A stretch of 64,000 nucleotides of DNA from Chryseobacterium bernardetii (GCF_003815975.1 NZ_CP033932.1:1178001-1242000), one strand, 5' to 3'. Shown: positions 53,877-62,866, counted from the stretch's first letter. The notes: generated by a model not told the origin, from the letters alone. Translations and numbers: made by a program.

Positions 53877-54090
53877 AAATATAAATTTTTCATTTGAGCT
53901 TTGCTAATAAAGAGGGAAGTCTGAAGGTTAGATCTCTAAGAGGGAGCTTTAAATTTACATAAATCCTTTATTGAATAATGTATAGAAGTTTTCAGGCAAA
54001 TAGTAACTTTCCAGTTTCCAACCCTTTTAATCTTAATTTTTGCAGTGTTCAAAAAAACACTATTTTTATTTCGCATTAAATACAAAGTAC

Positions 54091-54969
54091 ATGATTCTCC
54101 AAAACGTAGATGTAGTAACTGATATCAGTAAAGAAGATTTTCAGAAGAATTATTTCAAAAAGCAGAAGCCTCTTTTAATCAAGAATTTTGCAAGTCGGTG
54201 GGATGCTTTTGACAAATGGAATCTTGCCTATATCCGTGAAAAGGCAGGAGATCAGGAGGTTCCTCTGTATGATAATAAGCCTGCTGATGCAGCTAAAAGT
54301 TCTGATGCTCCGGTAACCCATATGAAGATGAAGGATTATATTGATACGATAAAAAACAGACCTTCAGATCTTAGAATTTTCTTTTATATCATTACAGACC
54401 GGCTTCCGGAACTGCTTAAAAATTTCACCTATCCGGATCTGGGAATGAAGTTCTTCAAAAGGCTTCCTACCTTGTTTTTTGGAGGGAGCGAAGCTCATGT
54501 GCTAATGCATTATGATGTAGATTTGGGCGATTTTATGCACATCCATTTCGAAGGGAAAAAGAGAATTCTGTTGTTCGATCAGAAACAGTCACCGTTTTTA
54601 TATAAAGTACCATTATCTGTTCATACCATCTATGATGTAGATTACGAAAATCCTGATTACGAAAAATTTCCGGCTTTGAAATATGCAAAGGGGTATGAAA
54701 TTTTTATGGAACATGGTGATGCTCTTTTTATTCCGGGAGCATTCTGGCATTTCAACAGGTATCTTGAACCTGGGTTTTCACTTTCATTGAGGGCTCTTCC
54801 CAATAAGCCTGATGTCTTTGCCAATATGTTGTATCATGTCTTTATCATGAGGTATACAGATAAGATTATGCGTAAGCTGTTTAAAGCTAAGTGGGTGAAT
54901 TATAAGCAAAAATGGGCCTATAAAAAAAGCTCAGAAGCATTGGAAAAGCATTTGCATAAAGGGAATTAA
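54091..54969 (+). CDS. JmjC-type cupin-like dioxygenase
   Basis: A 292-residue protein of the cupin-like/JmjC (Cupin_8) group, Fe(II)/2-oxoglutarate dependent. The N-terminal substrate-binding part is DISKEDFQKNYFKKQKPLLI. The metal site is HYDVDLGDFMHIHFEG (His-x-Asp and next His) with a late His in IPGAFWHFNR. It may hydroxylate a protein side chain. No target gene is adjacent. The ATG at 54091 is used; the 17 residues before it in a longer frame look random. Confidence 0.85.
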   Translation: MILQNVDVVTDISKEDFQKNYFKKQKPLLIKNFASRWDAFDKWNLAYIREKAGDQEVPLYDNKPADAAKSSDAPVTHMKMKDYIDTIKNRPSDLRIFFYIITDRLPELLKNFTYPDLGMKFFKRLPTLFFGGSEAHVLMHYDVDLGDFMHIHFEGKKRILLFDQKQSPFLYKVPLSVHTIYDVDYENPDYEKFPALKYAKGYEIFMEHGDALFIPGAFWHFNRYLEPGFSLSLRALPNKPDVFANMLYHVFIMRYTDKIMRKLFKAKWVNYKQKWAYKKSSEALEKHLHKGN

Positions 54970-55164
54970 TCTGATAAGATGGAAGTCATTTTTGGCGAAA
55001 AATCAATTTAAGCCATTCGTAAAAAATATTAATTCTTATATCTAACATTACGTCATTGTTATTCTGACGAAGGAAGAACTTTTTATATACTTGCAGATGT
55101 TTAGGCGATCTGTAGAAGTCTTCTGTAAAATAGTAACCTCCATCTTCCATCCTTATTATACATC
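54970..55164. repeat. Repeat-like intergenic sequence
   Basis: Contains TTATTCTGACGAAGGAAGAA (about 55056-55075), like the short repeat found widely between genes in Flavobacteriia. No gene is seen. Confidence 0.35.
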
Positions 55165-55695
55165 TTACTTGTTAATGAGCCCAAAGATTTTGGCATCCAC
55201 GAATTTTCCTTTCTCAAAAAAATAGTCCCTGAGAGTTCCCTCTTCCTGGAAATTTACAGAACTCAAAAGTTTTTCAGAGGAAATGTTGGCGGGATCAATA
55301 AAGGCATCCACACGGTGCAGTCTCATGCTTTCGAATCCGAAAGTTAAAATAGGAAGAATAGCTTCTTTCATATAAGTCTGCCTCCAGAAAAGGGGATTGA
55401 GCTCATATCCGATTTCTGCCCTGAAGTGTTCTCTGTACCAGTTGTGATAACCACAGGTTCCAATCACTTTACCGTTGGATTTTAGCTGCAAGGCCCAGCG
55501 GAAGCCTTTTCCTTTTTCAAATTCACTGTTGAAATGCTGAATGATGCGTTGTGCATCTTCGATAGATTTAAATGCTTCAAGATCATAATATTCCATAACT
55601 TCTTCTAATGAAAAATATTCAAATAAGTCTGGGGTATCATTAAGGGTAAGCTGGCGCAGAATAAGCCTTTCAGTTTCTAAAACAGGAAATTCCAT
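55165..55695 (-). CDS. GNAT acetyltransferase (RimJ/RimL type)
   Basis: A 176-residue N-acetyltransferase: LETERLILRQLTLNDTPDLF at the start, then AEIGYELNPLFWRQTYMKEAI (acetyl-CoA region) and ANISSEKLLSSVNFQEEGTL. The fold is that of ribosomal-protein or small-molecule acetylases. Substrate unknown. It is monocistronic, divergent from mutS. Confidence 0.87.
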   Translation of the reverse strand: MEFPVLETERLILRQLTLNDTPDLFEYFSLEEVMEYYDLEAFKSIEDAQRIIQHFNSEFEKGKGFRWALQLKSNGKVIGTCGYHNWYREHFRAEIGYELNPLFWRQTYMKEAILPILTFGFESMRLHRVDAFIDPANISSEKLLSSVNFQEEGTLRDYFFEKGKFVDAKIFGLINK

Positions 55696-55817
55696 GGATG
55701 TGATTTTAGGGTGAAAATACGATTAATTCCTGATAGGGAAAAGTTATTCAGGGATAACCGTGAAACAATTCTGCAACCCTGGATTTATTTTTTTAAATTT
55801 GGGGTTCATTTTTTACT

Positions 55818-58406
55818 ATGGCAAAATCGAAGAAGGAAACCCCGTTAATGACTCAGTACAATACCATCAAGGGCAAATACCCTGATGCGCTGTTGCTTTT
55901 TAGAGTAGGGGACTTTTATGAAACTTTTGGGCAGGATGCCGTGAAGACTTCTCAGATCTTGGGGATTGTTCTTACGAAAAGAAATAACGGAGAAGGAAGT
56001 GTGGAGCTGGCAGGATTTCCGCATCATTCAATAGATTCTTATCTTCCAAAATTGGTAAGAGCCGGAATGAGGGTCGCTATCTGCGACCAGCTGGAAGATC
56101 CTAAAATGGTTAAAGGAATTGTAAAGAGAGGGGTTACAGAACTGGTAACTCCGGGAGTGACTTTCAATGACCAGGTTTTAAACTCCAAAAAGAATAATTT
56201 CCTGCTTTCCCTGCACAAGGAAAAAGAAAAATATGGAATTGCTTTGGTTGATATCTCTACCGGAGAGTTTCTGGTAAGTGAGGGTAACCTTGAAAAGCTG
56301 TTGCATATTGTTAATACCTTCGACCCCAGTGAAATTATTTTCCAGAGAAGTGTACAGATTCCGGAGCAAATTAAAAATAAGAATGCTTTTAAATTAGAAG
56401 ATTGGGCTTTTCAGTACAATTTTGCCTACGAAAAATTAACCAATCATTTTAATACCAATTCCTTAAAGGGATTCGGAGTGGAAAACCTTCCGTTAGCCAT
56501 TACAGCAGCTGGAGCTATTTTCGCATATCTTGTAGAAGATACTCATCATAACCTGCTTTCCCATATCACCAAACTTCAGATTATCCCACAGGAAGATTAT
56601 CTGATGATGGATAATTTCACCCTAAGAAATCTTGAGATCGTTTATCCAAGCAACCCGCAAGGAAAATCACTGTTGGATATTATTGATAAGACCTCAACTC
56701 CGATGGGAGGAAGGTTACTGAGGAGAAGGATTATTCTTCCTTTAAAATCGGTAGATGAAATTTCCAGGAGGCTTTCCCTGATTGATTTTTTAAACGAAAA
56801 CGATCATCTTAAATATGAAATAGGGCAACTTTTAAAATCAATTTCCGATTTGGACCGGTTGATGGGAAAATTGGCTGCAGAAAAAATATCACCTAAGGAA
56901 TTGGGATACCTCCGTCAGAGTCTTATTAATATTCACAAGATTAAAGAATTATTACATCCTCATGCAGATGTATTGGCATGGTTAGAGCCACTGTTTGATC
57001 TTGACGAACTGATAAAATTCCTGCAAAATCATCTTAATGAAGAACTTCCGGTAGGTATTGCCAAAGGAAATGTCATCAAAGAAGGTGTTTCTGAAGAACT
57101 GGACAGATTGAGAAACCTTCAGAGCAAAGGCCGTGGATTTTTGGATGAAATGTGCCAGAGAGAAATTGAGAGAACAGGTATTACCAGCCTTAAAATTGAT
57201 TTTAATAACGTTTTCGGATACTATATTGAAGTCCGAAATACCCATAAAGATAAAGTTCCGGGGGACTGGGTGAGGAAACAGACCCTTGTAAATGCCGAGC
57301 GATATATCACCGAAGAATTAAAGGAGTATGAAAACCAGATCCTGGGTGCTGAAGAAAAAATAGGCGTTTTGGAAAGTGAACTATACAGAAATGTATGTGC
57401 TGAAACCATGGTCTATATTGATCAGATTCAGGGGAACTCCAATATTATTGCGCAGATTGATGTTGCTGCAGGATTATCAGAACTGGCTGTGTCAGAAAGC
57501 TATACCAAACCTATTCTGAATAACGGTTATGCCATTGATCTGAAAGAAGCAAGGCATCCAATCATTGAAAATGCCCTTCCGTTAGGAGAAAAATATATTC
57601 CGAATGATATTTTCCTGGATAAAGATTCCCAGCAGATTATCATGGTGACAGGACCCAATATGGCCGGTAAATCTGCAATTTTGCGTCAAACGGCTATTGT
57701 ATGCCTTTTGGCTCAGATTGGAAGTTTTGTGCCTGCTAAACATGCAGAGATCGGATTGCTGGATAAGATCTTTACAAGGGTAGGGGCAACGGATAATATT
57801 TCCGCAGGAGAATCTACTTTCATGGTAGAAATGAATGAAGCGGCCAATATCCTGAATAATATTTCAGAGCGAAGCCTTATTCTTTTAGATGAAATTGGCC
57901 GTGGAACTTCCACATATGACGGAGTCTCTATTGCATGGGCAATAGCAGAATATCTTCACCAGCACGCCACACAGGCAAAAACCTTATTTGCCACCCATTA
58001 TCATGAACTGAATGAAATGACCGTAAATTTTGAAAGAGTGAAGAATTTCCATGTCTCCATTCAGGAAAACAAAGGGAATATTATCTTCATGAGAAAGTTG
58101 GTTCCGGGAGGCAGTGAGCATAGTTTTGGTATTCATGTGGCTAAACTGGCGGGTATGCCGGCTAAAGTAATCAACAGGGCCAATGAGATCCTTAAAACTC
58201 TGGAGGCAAGCAGAACCCAGGAGGGAGGAACTTCAGAGAATATTAAAAGGGTAACCGAAGAAAATATGCAGCTTTCTTTCTTCCAGCTGGATGATCCGGT
58301 TCTGGAGAATATCCGGGAAGAGCTTACCAAAATAGATATCAATACTTTAACACCCATTGAAGCTTTAATGAAGCTCAACGCCATAAAAAAAATGATTGGA
58401 GGATAA
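55818..58406 (+). CDS. mutS: DNA mismatch repair protein MutS
   Basis: Mismatch sensor of 862 residues. The N-terminal mismatch-binding motif is GDFYETFGQDA (Phe-Tyr-Glu near residue 31). A connector, core and clamp follow. The ATPase has Walker A TGPNMAGKSAILRQ, Walker B LLDEIGRGTSTYDG and HAT(Q)AKTLFATHYHEL. The C-terminal dimerisation segment is short. Length and motifs are typical MutS1. A terminator overlaps the stop. mutL is not adjacent. Confidence 0.96.
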   Translation: MAKSKKETPLMTQYNTIKGKYPDALLLFRVGDFYETFGQDAVKTSQILGIVLTKRNNGEGSVELAGFPHHSIDSYLPKLVRAGMRVAICDQLEDPKMVKGIVKRGVTELVTPGVTFNDQVLNSKKNNFLLSLHKEKEKYGIALVDISTGEFLVSEGNLEKLLHIVNTFDPSEIIFQRSVQIPEQIKNKNAFKLEDWAFQYNFAYEKLTNHFNTNSLKGFGVENLPLAITAAGAIFAYLVEDTHHNLLSHITKLQIIPQEDYLMMDNFTLRNLEIVYPSNPQGKSLLDIIDKTSTPMGGRLLRRRIILPLKSVDEISRRLSLIDFLNENDHLKYEIGQLLKSISDLDRLMGKLAAEKISPKELGYLRQSLINIHKIKELLHPHADVLAWLEPLFDLDELIKFLQNHLNEELPVGIAKGNVIKEGVSEELDRLRNLQSKGRGFLDEMCQREIERTGITSLKIDFNNVFGYYIEVRNTHKDKVPGDWVRKQTLVNAERYITEELKEYENQILGAEEKIGVLESELYRNVCAETMVYIDQIQGNSNIIAQIDVAAGLSELAVSESYTKPILNNGYAIDLKEARHPIIENALPLGEKYIPNDIFLDKDSQQIIMVTGPNMAGKSAILRQTAIVCLLAQIGSFVPAKHAEIGLLDKIFTRVGATDNISAGESTFMVEMNEAANILNNISERSLILLDEIGRGTSTYDGVSIAWAIAEYLHQHATQAKTLFATHYHELNEMTVNFERVKNFHVSIQENKGNIIFMRKLVPGGSEHSFGIHVAKLAGMPAKVINRANEILKTLEASRTQEGGTSENIKRVTEENMQLSFFQLDDPVLENIREELTKIDINTLTPIEALMKLNAIKKMIGG

Positions 58407-58420
58407 TCCAATCATTTTTT
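58391..58420 (+). terminator. Terminator at the end of mutS
   Basis: AATGATTGG / CCAATCATT stem of 9 bp with 8-nt loop, then six T, overlapping the mutS stop. Confidence 0.8.
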
Positions 58421-58437
58421 CTTTTATAGGTTAACAA

Positions 58438-58602
58438 TTAACAGCAATATCCGTCTCTGCCTCTGGGACCGATGATCATGAAATGGCTGCTTACTCCTCT
58501 AAGTTTGCATAGATCTTCTGCGCAGTTGGCTATGGCGCCACCGCTTATTTCTTTAAGCTCAGCTTTGGTAAGCTTCTTTTTGTGAATGATTGTTTTTTTC
58601 AT
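58438..58602 (-). CDS. Double-glycine leader peptide A (bacteriocin-like)
   Basis: A 54-residue peptide. The leader MKKTIIHKKKLTKAELKEIS ends in GG at residues 21-22, followed by AIANC. The proposed mature part holds Cys27, Cys32, Cys53 and Cys54, and ends GYCC. The leader is shared with peptides B and C and looks like leaders of double-glycine secreted or bacteriocin-like peptides known from Chryseobacterium. Cleavage after GG and export by a C39-type transporter are expected from that family, but no such gene is near. The stop overlaps nothing and lies 31 bases from the mutS stop, on the other strand. Confidence 0.78.
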   Translation of the reverse strand: MKKTIIHKKKLTKAELKEISGGAIANCAEDLCKLRGVSSHFMIIGPRGRDGYCC

Positions 58603-58646
58603 ATTTTTTTATTTTGTTTTGATTATTGGGTGTAGGTTAAGCTGTA

Positions 58647-58808
58647 TTAACAGCAAGGCCCATCCTGAATACCGTAGACTCCATATACTTCTTCTCCGGT
58701 ATTTCGGTCAAAACAACTGAATACCAGCGGGCAGATAGGTCCTGCTCCGTTAATTGTTTTCATTTCTCTCTTAGTAAGTTTCTTTTTTTGAATGTTTGTT
58801 TTTTTCAT
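58647..58808 (-). CDS. Leader peptide B (bacteriocin-like)
   Basis: A 53-residue peptide with the same leader (MKKTNIQKKKLTKREMKTIN) but the double glycine replaced by GAG. The core is PICPLVFSCFDRNTGEE and ends GPCC, with Cys26, Cys32, Cys52 and Cys53. The bases before the ATG (CAACCAAACTAAATTATT) resemble those of peptide C, so the genes were duplicated with part of their 5' regions. The GAG could be a variant cleavage site or may prevent processing. Confidence 0.76.
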   Translation of the reverse strand: MKKTNIQKKKLTKREMKTINGAGPICPLVFSCFDRNTGEEVYGVYGIQDGPCC

Positions 58809-58840
58809 AATAATTTAGTTTGGTTGTATTTTTAATAAAA

Positions 58841-58866
58841 GTGATCGAAGATTCTTCTCCGATCAC
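58841..58866 (-). terminator. Hairpin between peptides C and B
   Basis: GTGATCG / CGATCAC stem of 7 bp with a T-rich tract after it on the minus strand. It may terminate or attenuate transcription from peptide C into B, so B and A may need their own promoter or read-through. Confidence 0.55.
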
Positions 58867-58887
58867 GTTGATTTTTATTGATTATGA

Positions 58888-59043
58888 TTAACAGCACTGT
58901 CCTTTAGAATTACAAGACCCTATTGTCATCTCCCCATCAATATTACAAAAACAGGCCATTAAACAAGTTGGGCCACTTCCTCCGTTAATTGTTTTTAATT
59001 CATCTTTTGTCAATTTTCTTTTTTGAATGTTTGATTTTTTCAT
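58888..59043 (-). CDS. Double-glycine leader peptide C (bacteriocin-like)
   Basis: A 51-residue peptide: leader MKKSNIQKRKLTKDELKTIN, then GG at 21-22. The core starts SGPTC and holds Cys27, Cys31, Cys33, Cys44, Cys50 and Cys51, ending GQCC. It is the first gene of the three-gene minus-strand array and has a TATATTTG promoter-like element 24 bases upstream. The even Cys count would allow disulfides. Similar peptides are annotated as bacteriocin-like in Chryseobacterium, but activity is unproven. Confidence 0.78.
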   Translation of the reverse strand: MKKSNIQKRKLTKDELKTINGGSGPTCLMACFCNIDGEMTIGSCNSKGQCC

Positions 59044-59497
59044 AATAAATTAGTTTTGATTGTACTCAAATATACAAAATTATTTAAATAAATCTATAGA
59101 TTGTGAAAAATAAATTGTGATAAGATTTTAAAAAATAGATACTTAAGTTTTTATATGGTATACTGTTCTAAAGATCTATTAATTAGATTTAATGCTTATC
59201 AAAAGAATAATTCATATTATTCTTATTTTCGGAGAGAGTCATTCGAATAGGTTTCTGTTTTACAATTGTTTATTACATTTGGAATTGAAGAATTTATTGT
59301 AAACCTTGGTTGTTTTTCTGTTCAGTACAGTTTATTCTGCTCTGCTACCGGAAGTTTCTGTTCTAAAATACGACTACAAAAACTGTTGCCACTGGATGTA
59401 CAATTAAAGTAAAGAAATAATATATTTGCCAGAATAAGCATCGGTGTTTTAGTGAATGCCGATTTTTTATGCCTGAACTTTTAATAAAAACATCAAC
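59044..59497. other. 454-bp non-coding gap between peptide array and DUF2809 gene
   Basis: No protein is supported. The left end carries the peptide promoter at 59067-59074. The right end has TATATTTG (59421-59428) on the plus strand for the DUF2809 gene, followed by a weak hairpin (ATCGG / CCGAT, 59440-59463) and a T run that might attenuate it. The middle is AT-rich without clear structure. Confidence 0.4.
59067..59074 (-). promoter_or_regulatory. Promoter -7 element of peptide array
   Basis: On the minus strand TATATTTG matches TAnnTTTG and lies 23 bases before the ATG of peptide C. The -33 element is not clear. Confidence 0.5.
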
Positions 59498-59878
59498 ATG
59501 AAATTCCAATTTAGCCTGAAATATCTGCTTATTTCCGTTTTTATTTTCCTTATTGAAGTGCTTATTGCTACAGAATTAAAAGATATTTTCTTTGTAAGAG
59601 CATACCTTGGAGATGTTATTGTTGTCATGCTGCTCTATACCCTCATAAAGAGTTTTTTCAGGGTAAATAATGAAAAACTTATTCTTGGAATTTTAATTTT
59701 TTCCTGTCTTGTAGAGTTGGCTCAGTATTTTAATATCGCAGAAAAAATAGGCTTCCGGGAAGGAAGCCAGATGTATATTGTAATTGGAAACTCTTTTTCC
59801 TGGATTGATATTCTGTGTTATGCAGCAGGCTGTCTGCTGCTGTATCTTTTTATAAAGGTGACAAAAGAGGAATCTTAA
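59498..59878 (+). CDS. DUF2809 membrane protein
   Basis: A 126-residue membrane protein with about four helices. The signature ELAQYFNIAEKIGFREGSQ and WIDILCYAAGCLLLYLFI fits DUF2809. Function unknown. It is a single gene, convergent with the YARHG protein, with 20 bases between stops. Confidence 0.82.
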   Translation: MKFQFSLKYLLISVFIFLIEVLIATELKDIFFVRAYLGDVIVVMLLYTLIKSFFRVNNEKLILGILIFSCLVELAQYFNIAEKIGFREGSQMYIVIGNSFSWIDILCYAAGCLLLYLFIKVTKEES

Positions 59879-59898
59879 CCTCTGATTTTTAATTTCTG

Positions 59899-60816
59899 CT
59901 ACCTTCCAAAGCTATCATATTTATCCTCAGCATATTTAATGAAGCGGTTCAGCAGCGCCACATTATCCTTTTCCATTGGATAGAGTTCATTATCTACATT
60001 ATTGGAAACCGGAATGTACCAATCCGTTTGTTCGAAAAAATCTCTATAGGTTTCTTTTTTAAAGGAATAGCCATGTCTGGCAAATACTGAGTTTTTGATA
60101 ATTTCCAGATCCAGCTTCCTCAGGTTTTTAAGGTCTTTTTCACTTAATTTTTGTTTAGAGGCATTCAGTTTAAAGACTGCATCAGAAGCCACCCGGTTTT
60201 TTGACGTTGTATAGCTTTCGGTCTTGCCATCGCTATCCGTATATTTCTCAACAAAATCTTTAGGATTATTCCAATCTACCAGGTTTGAATCCGGATCCAG
60301 CATAAAGTTAGGATTATAAACAAAGTCCTTTTTGATGAGTTTGAGAGTTTTTACAGGAGCTTTTACCGCTTTTTTGTTAAAGGCATTCCATTTTCCGGTT
60401 AAGCTGTCTCCATTCAGTTTTATCTCGAATCTGCCATCTGTTTTATCGTTTCCTGGCTCATCTAACACAAAGGATTTTGAAGTCTCATTAAAAACTCCTC
60501 TTACAGGGCGCTGGTTTCCATTTACGATGCTTTGCCCGTAAACACTGTCTTTGGTGATCCTGTTGATCTTTAAGGAGATCTTTTTGTAAATATTCTCATC
60601 ATATTCAGAGCCATCTACATCATCAACAACCTTTTCCATACCTGCAAAATCACCCGTATAAACGCCATAATATTCTTTGTGAATCTCAGGGATGATAACG
60701 GAGTCTTTTTTTGCAGTTAAGGAATCTTTATTGGATTCATTCGTTTTTCCGTCTTTCTTACAGCTTATCAAAGAAACTGCAAGCAGGGAAATTAAGGAGT
60801 AATGTAAAGTTTTCAT
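59899..60816 (-). CDS. YARHG-domain lipoprotein
   Basis: A 305-residue lipoprotein (signal ends SLISC followed by KKDGK). A beta-rich middle part is followed by a YARHG domain (LRKLDLEIIKNSVFARHGYSF, then FFEQTDWYIP). YARHG is a short domain often found in extracellular proteins, probably wall-associated, of unknown role. Its start overlaps the DUF2306 gene's stop by 4 bases (ATGA). Confidence 0.85.
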   Translation of the reverse strand: MKTLHYSLISLLAVSLISCKKDGKTNESNKDSLTAKKDSVIIPEIHKEYYGVYTGDFAGMEKVVDDVDGSEYDENIYKKISLKINRITKDSVYGQSIVNGNQRPVRGVFNETSKSFVLDEPGNDKTDGRFEIKLNGDSLTGKWNAFNKKAVKAPVKTLKLIKKDFVYNPNFMLDPDSNLVDWNNPKDFVEKYTDSDGKTESYTTSKNRVASDAVFKLNASKQKLSEKDLKNLRKLDLEIIKNSVFARHGYSFKKETYRDFFEQTDWYIPVSNNVDNELYPMEKDNVALLNRFIKYAEDKYDSFGR

Positions 60817-61451
60817 ATCTGTTTTTTTGTAATTAAGTACTCAATAATAAGGATATTGGGAATCCAGCCCAGCCATGCAATGATTTGGTAAACGTCCATG
60901 GGATTGGGATGGAATAAATATACGATAATAACTTTCCACATTCGTAACGTGATGGCTGATAATGTAAGCGCAAAACTCCGCCACATCCACTGTTTGTGTT
61001 CTTTAAATCTTTTTTGCCTGGCTAACTGATAGGCTTTGAAAGTGGAAAACCACCATAAAAAGCCCAATATAACAAATGAAATCTTTGAAAGAGCTCCGCC
61101 ATTGGCAAAAAAACCCATATAAAGTCCTGAAGGTGCAGCCAAAAGTAAGATGAGAAGAATATATACCTTTCCCATATTCGTGTGGAAATTTTTCAATCCG
61201 AATTCCTTTCTGATTATGGCTAAAAAACCAGAAAGAAGCACAAAAATGCTGGTGTACACATGAGCATAGAAAAAATAAAGATATTCCGGTCTTTGTTGCA
61301 CTTCAGTCTGTTTAATCATCAGGAAGCTGATATTGGGATTTACAGGAATATACTCCAGAGTAATGGAAAACATTAGCCAAAAGAAATATATAAATCCCAT
61401 AACCAAAAGGATTTTTAGGAAAAACGTGATATTTCTTTTGATAGATAACAC
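60813..61451 (-). CDS. DUF2306 membrane protein
   Basis: A 212-residue integral membrane protein with about six helices. The pattern YVHVYTSIFVLLSGFLA (here YAHVYTSIFVLLSG), HTNMGKVYILLILLLAAPSGLYMGFFANGG (shortened) and FKEHKQWMWRSFALTLSAIT fits DUF2306, a group related to heme-containing membrane proteins with conserved His. Function unknown. It is 5 bases from the candidate ORF at 61457 and overlaps the YARHG start. Confidence 0.82.
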   Translation of the reverse strand: MLSIKRNITFFLKILLVMGFIYFFWLMFSITLEYIPVNPNISFLMIKQTEVQQRPEYLYFFYAHVYTSIFVLLSGFLAIIRKEFGLKNFHTNMGKVYILLILLLAAPSGLYMGFFANGGALSKISFVILGFLWWFSTFKAYQLARQKRFKEHKQWMWRSFALTLSAITLRMWKVIIVYLFHPNPMDVYQIIAWLGWIPNILIIEYLITKKQI

Positions 61452-61456
61452 TTTAA

Positions 61457-61618
61457 TTATTCAATAGTTAAGATGAAAGGACCTTTATCATAAGAACGAA
61501 TAAGTTGTTTTTTATATTCTGCCGGATCCCATCTGGTTTTCAGTGATTTTATAGCTTTGATCTCCGGATGTCTCTTGGGTAGTATGATTTTTTGTGGTCT
61601 GTATTTAAGATAAGACAA
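61457..61618 (-). CDS. Short coding-like ORF without ATG
   Basis: A 53-codon frame that reads like protein: LKYRPQKIILPKRHPEIKAI near the start, then KSLKTRWDPAEYKKQ and the end SYDKGPFILTIE. It stops 5 bases before the DUF2306 start, in operon-like spacing. No ATG is available; the first TTG (61618) overlaps a TAACTTTG promoter-like element. It may be a real short gene with a rare start, or the remnant of a longer one. A TAG closes the frame four codons upstream. Confidence 0.4.
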   Translation of the reverse strand: MSYLKYRPQKIILPKRHPEIKAIKSLKTRWDPAEYKKQLIRSYDKGPFILTIE

Positions 61619-61663
61619 AGTTAAATCCTATGAGAAAAAGTAATAGTGAGATTTTTTTCATTG

Positions 61664-62866
61664 TTACAACGAGTTTAAGTCCTGCGCAATCAGCCAGCCC
61701 TCACTCCAGCACGCCTGAAAATTGAAACCTCCTGTTACCGCATCTATATTTAAAACTTCTCCGGCAATATAGAAATTAGGAAGCAGTTTTGAAGACATGT
61801 TTTTGAAGTTAATTTCCTTTAAATCAACGCCTCCGGCTGTTACAAATTCATCTTTAAATGTTGATTTTCCTGTAACCTGAAATTTCTTTTTACAAAGATT
61901 CTCCAGAATTTTCTGCATCTCTTTCCCTGAAATATTGGCAACCTGTTTGTTGAGGTCTATCTTTGAAATCTCCAGGATTTTCTGCCAGAACCTGTTTGTA
62001 ATATCAAAAATCTTTGATTGTCCTATAGTTTTTTTAGGATTGCTCTGTTTGAAGTTCTGAAATATCTCTTCTGCCTCCTCTGTAGCAACAGAAACAAAAT
62101 TAACCTCAATTTCAAAATTGTATTTAAGTTTGGCAAGACTGATAGCTTCCCATGCAGAAATTTTCAGGACAGCCGGTCCGGAAAGCCCCCAATGGGTAAT
62201 CAAAAGCGGCCCGCTTTCATCAGTCTTTAATTTAGGAATCGAAATCCCTGCATTTTCAAAACTGGTTCCGGGAAGATCTTTTAAAAGATCATCTTTAATA
62301 TTAAATGTAAAAAGAGAAGGAACAAGATCAACAATCTTATGGCCCAGATTTTCTATAATTTTTAATGATTTTGGCGAACTTCCGGTAGTATAGACAATAT
62401 AATCTGCCTCAAAATCTCCTGAATTGGTCTTTACAAAATATTTTTCATTCTGCCTTTCAATCTCTTTTACACTGCATTTTGTTTGTACAACCACATTTTT
62501 CTTTTGAACTTCATTCAAAAAGGTATTGATAATGGTCTGTGAGGAATTGCTTTCAGGAAAAGTCCTGTTATCATTTTCTATTTTTAAAGGAACATTACGC
62601 TGATCGAACCATTCCATGGTGTCTCCCGGCTGAAATTTGGTGAATACACTCAATAATTCCTTGTTTCCGCGGGGATAGAACCGGACCAGTTCTCTTGGAT
62701 CAAAGCAGGCGTGGGTAACATTGCACCGCCCTCCTCCGGAGATCTTAACTTTCTGAAGCACATCCGAGTTCTGTTCCAATATGGTAATTTTATATTTCTT
62801 TTCGTCAAGGTTGGATGCGCAGAAAAAGCCGGCAGCACCGCCTCCGATAATAATGATCTGTTTCAT
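61664..62866 (-). CDS. HI0933/YhiN-family flavoprotein
   Basis: A 400-residue NAD(P)/FAD-dependent oxidoreductase. The N-terminal FAD-binding motif is IIIGGGAAGFFCASNL. KVKISGGGRCNVTHACFD is typical of the HI0933/BaiN family, and TAGGVDLKEINFKNMSSK and YIAGEVLNIDAVTGGFNFQ close the protein. Members reduce unknown substrates; some reduce bile acid derivatives. Monocistronic or leading the DUF2306-YARHG run. Confidence 0.9.
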   Translation of the reverse strand: MKQIIIIGGGAAGFFCASNLDEKKYKITILEQNSDVLQKVKISGGGRCNVTHACFDPRELVRFYPRGNKELLSVFTKFQPGDTMEWFDQRNVPLKIENDNRTFPESNSSQTIINTFLNEVQKKNVVVQTKCSVKEIERQNEKYFVKTNSGDFEADYIVYTTGSSPKSLKIIENLGHKIVDLVPSLFTFNIKDDLLKDLPGTSFENAGISIPKLKTDESGPLLITHWGLSGPAVLKISAWEAISLAKLKYNFEIEVNFVSVATEEAEEIFQNFKQSNPKKTIGQSKIFDITNRFWQKILEISKIDLNKQVANISGKEMQKILENLCKKKFQVTGKSTFKDEFVTAGGVDLKEINFKNMSSKLLPNFYIAGEVLNIDAVTGGFNFQACWSEGWLIAQDLNSL

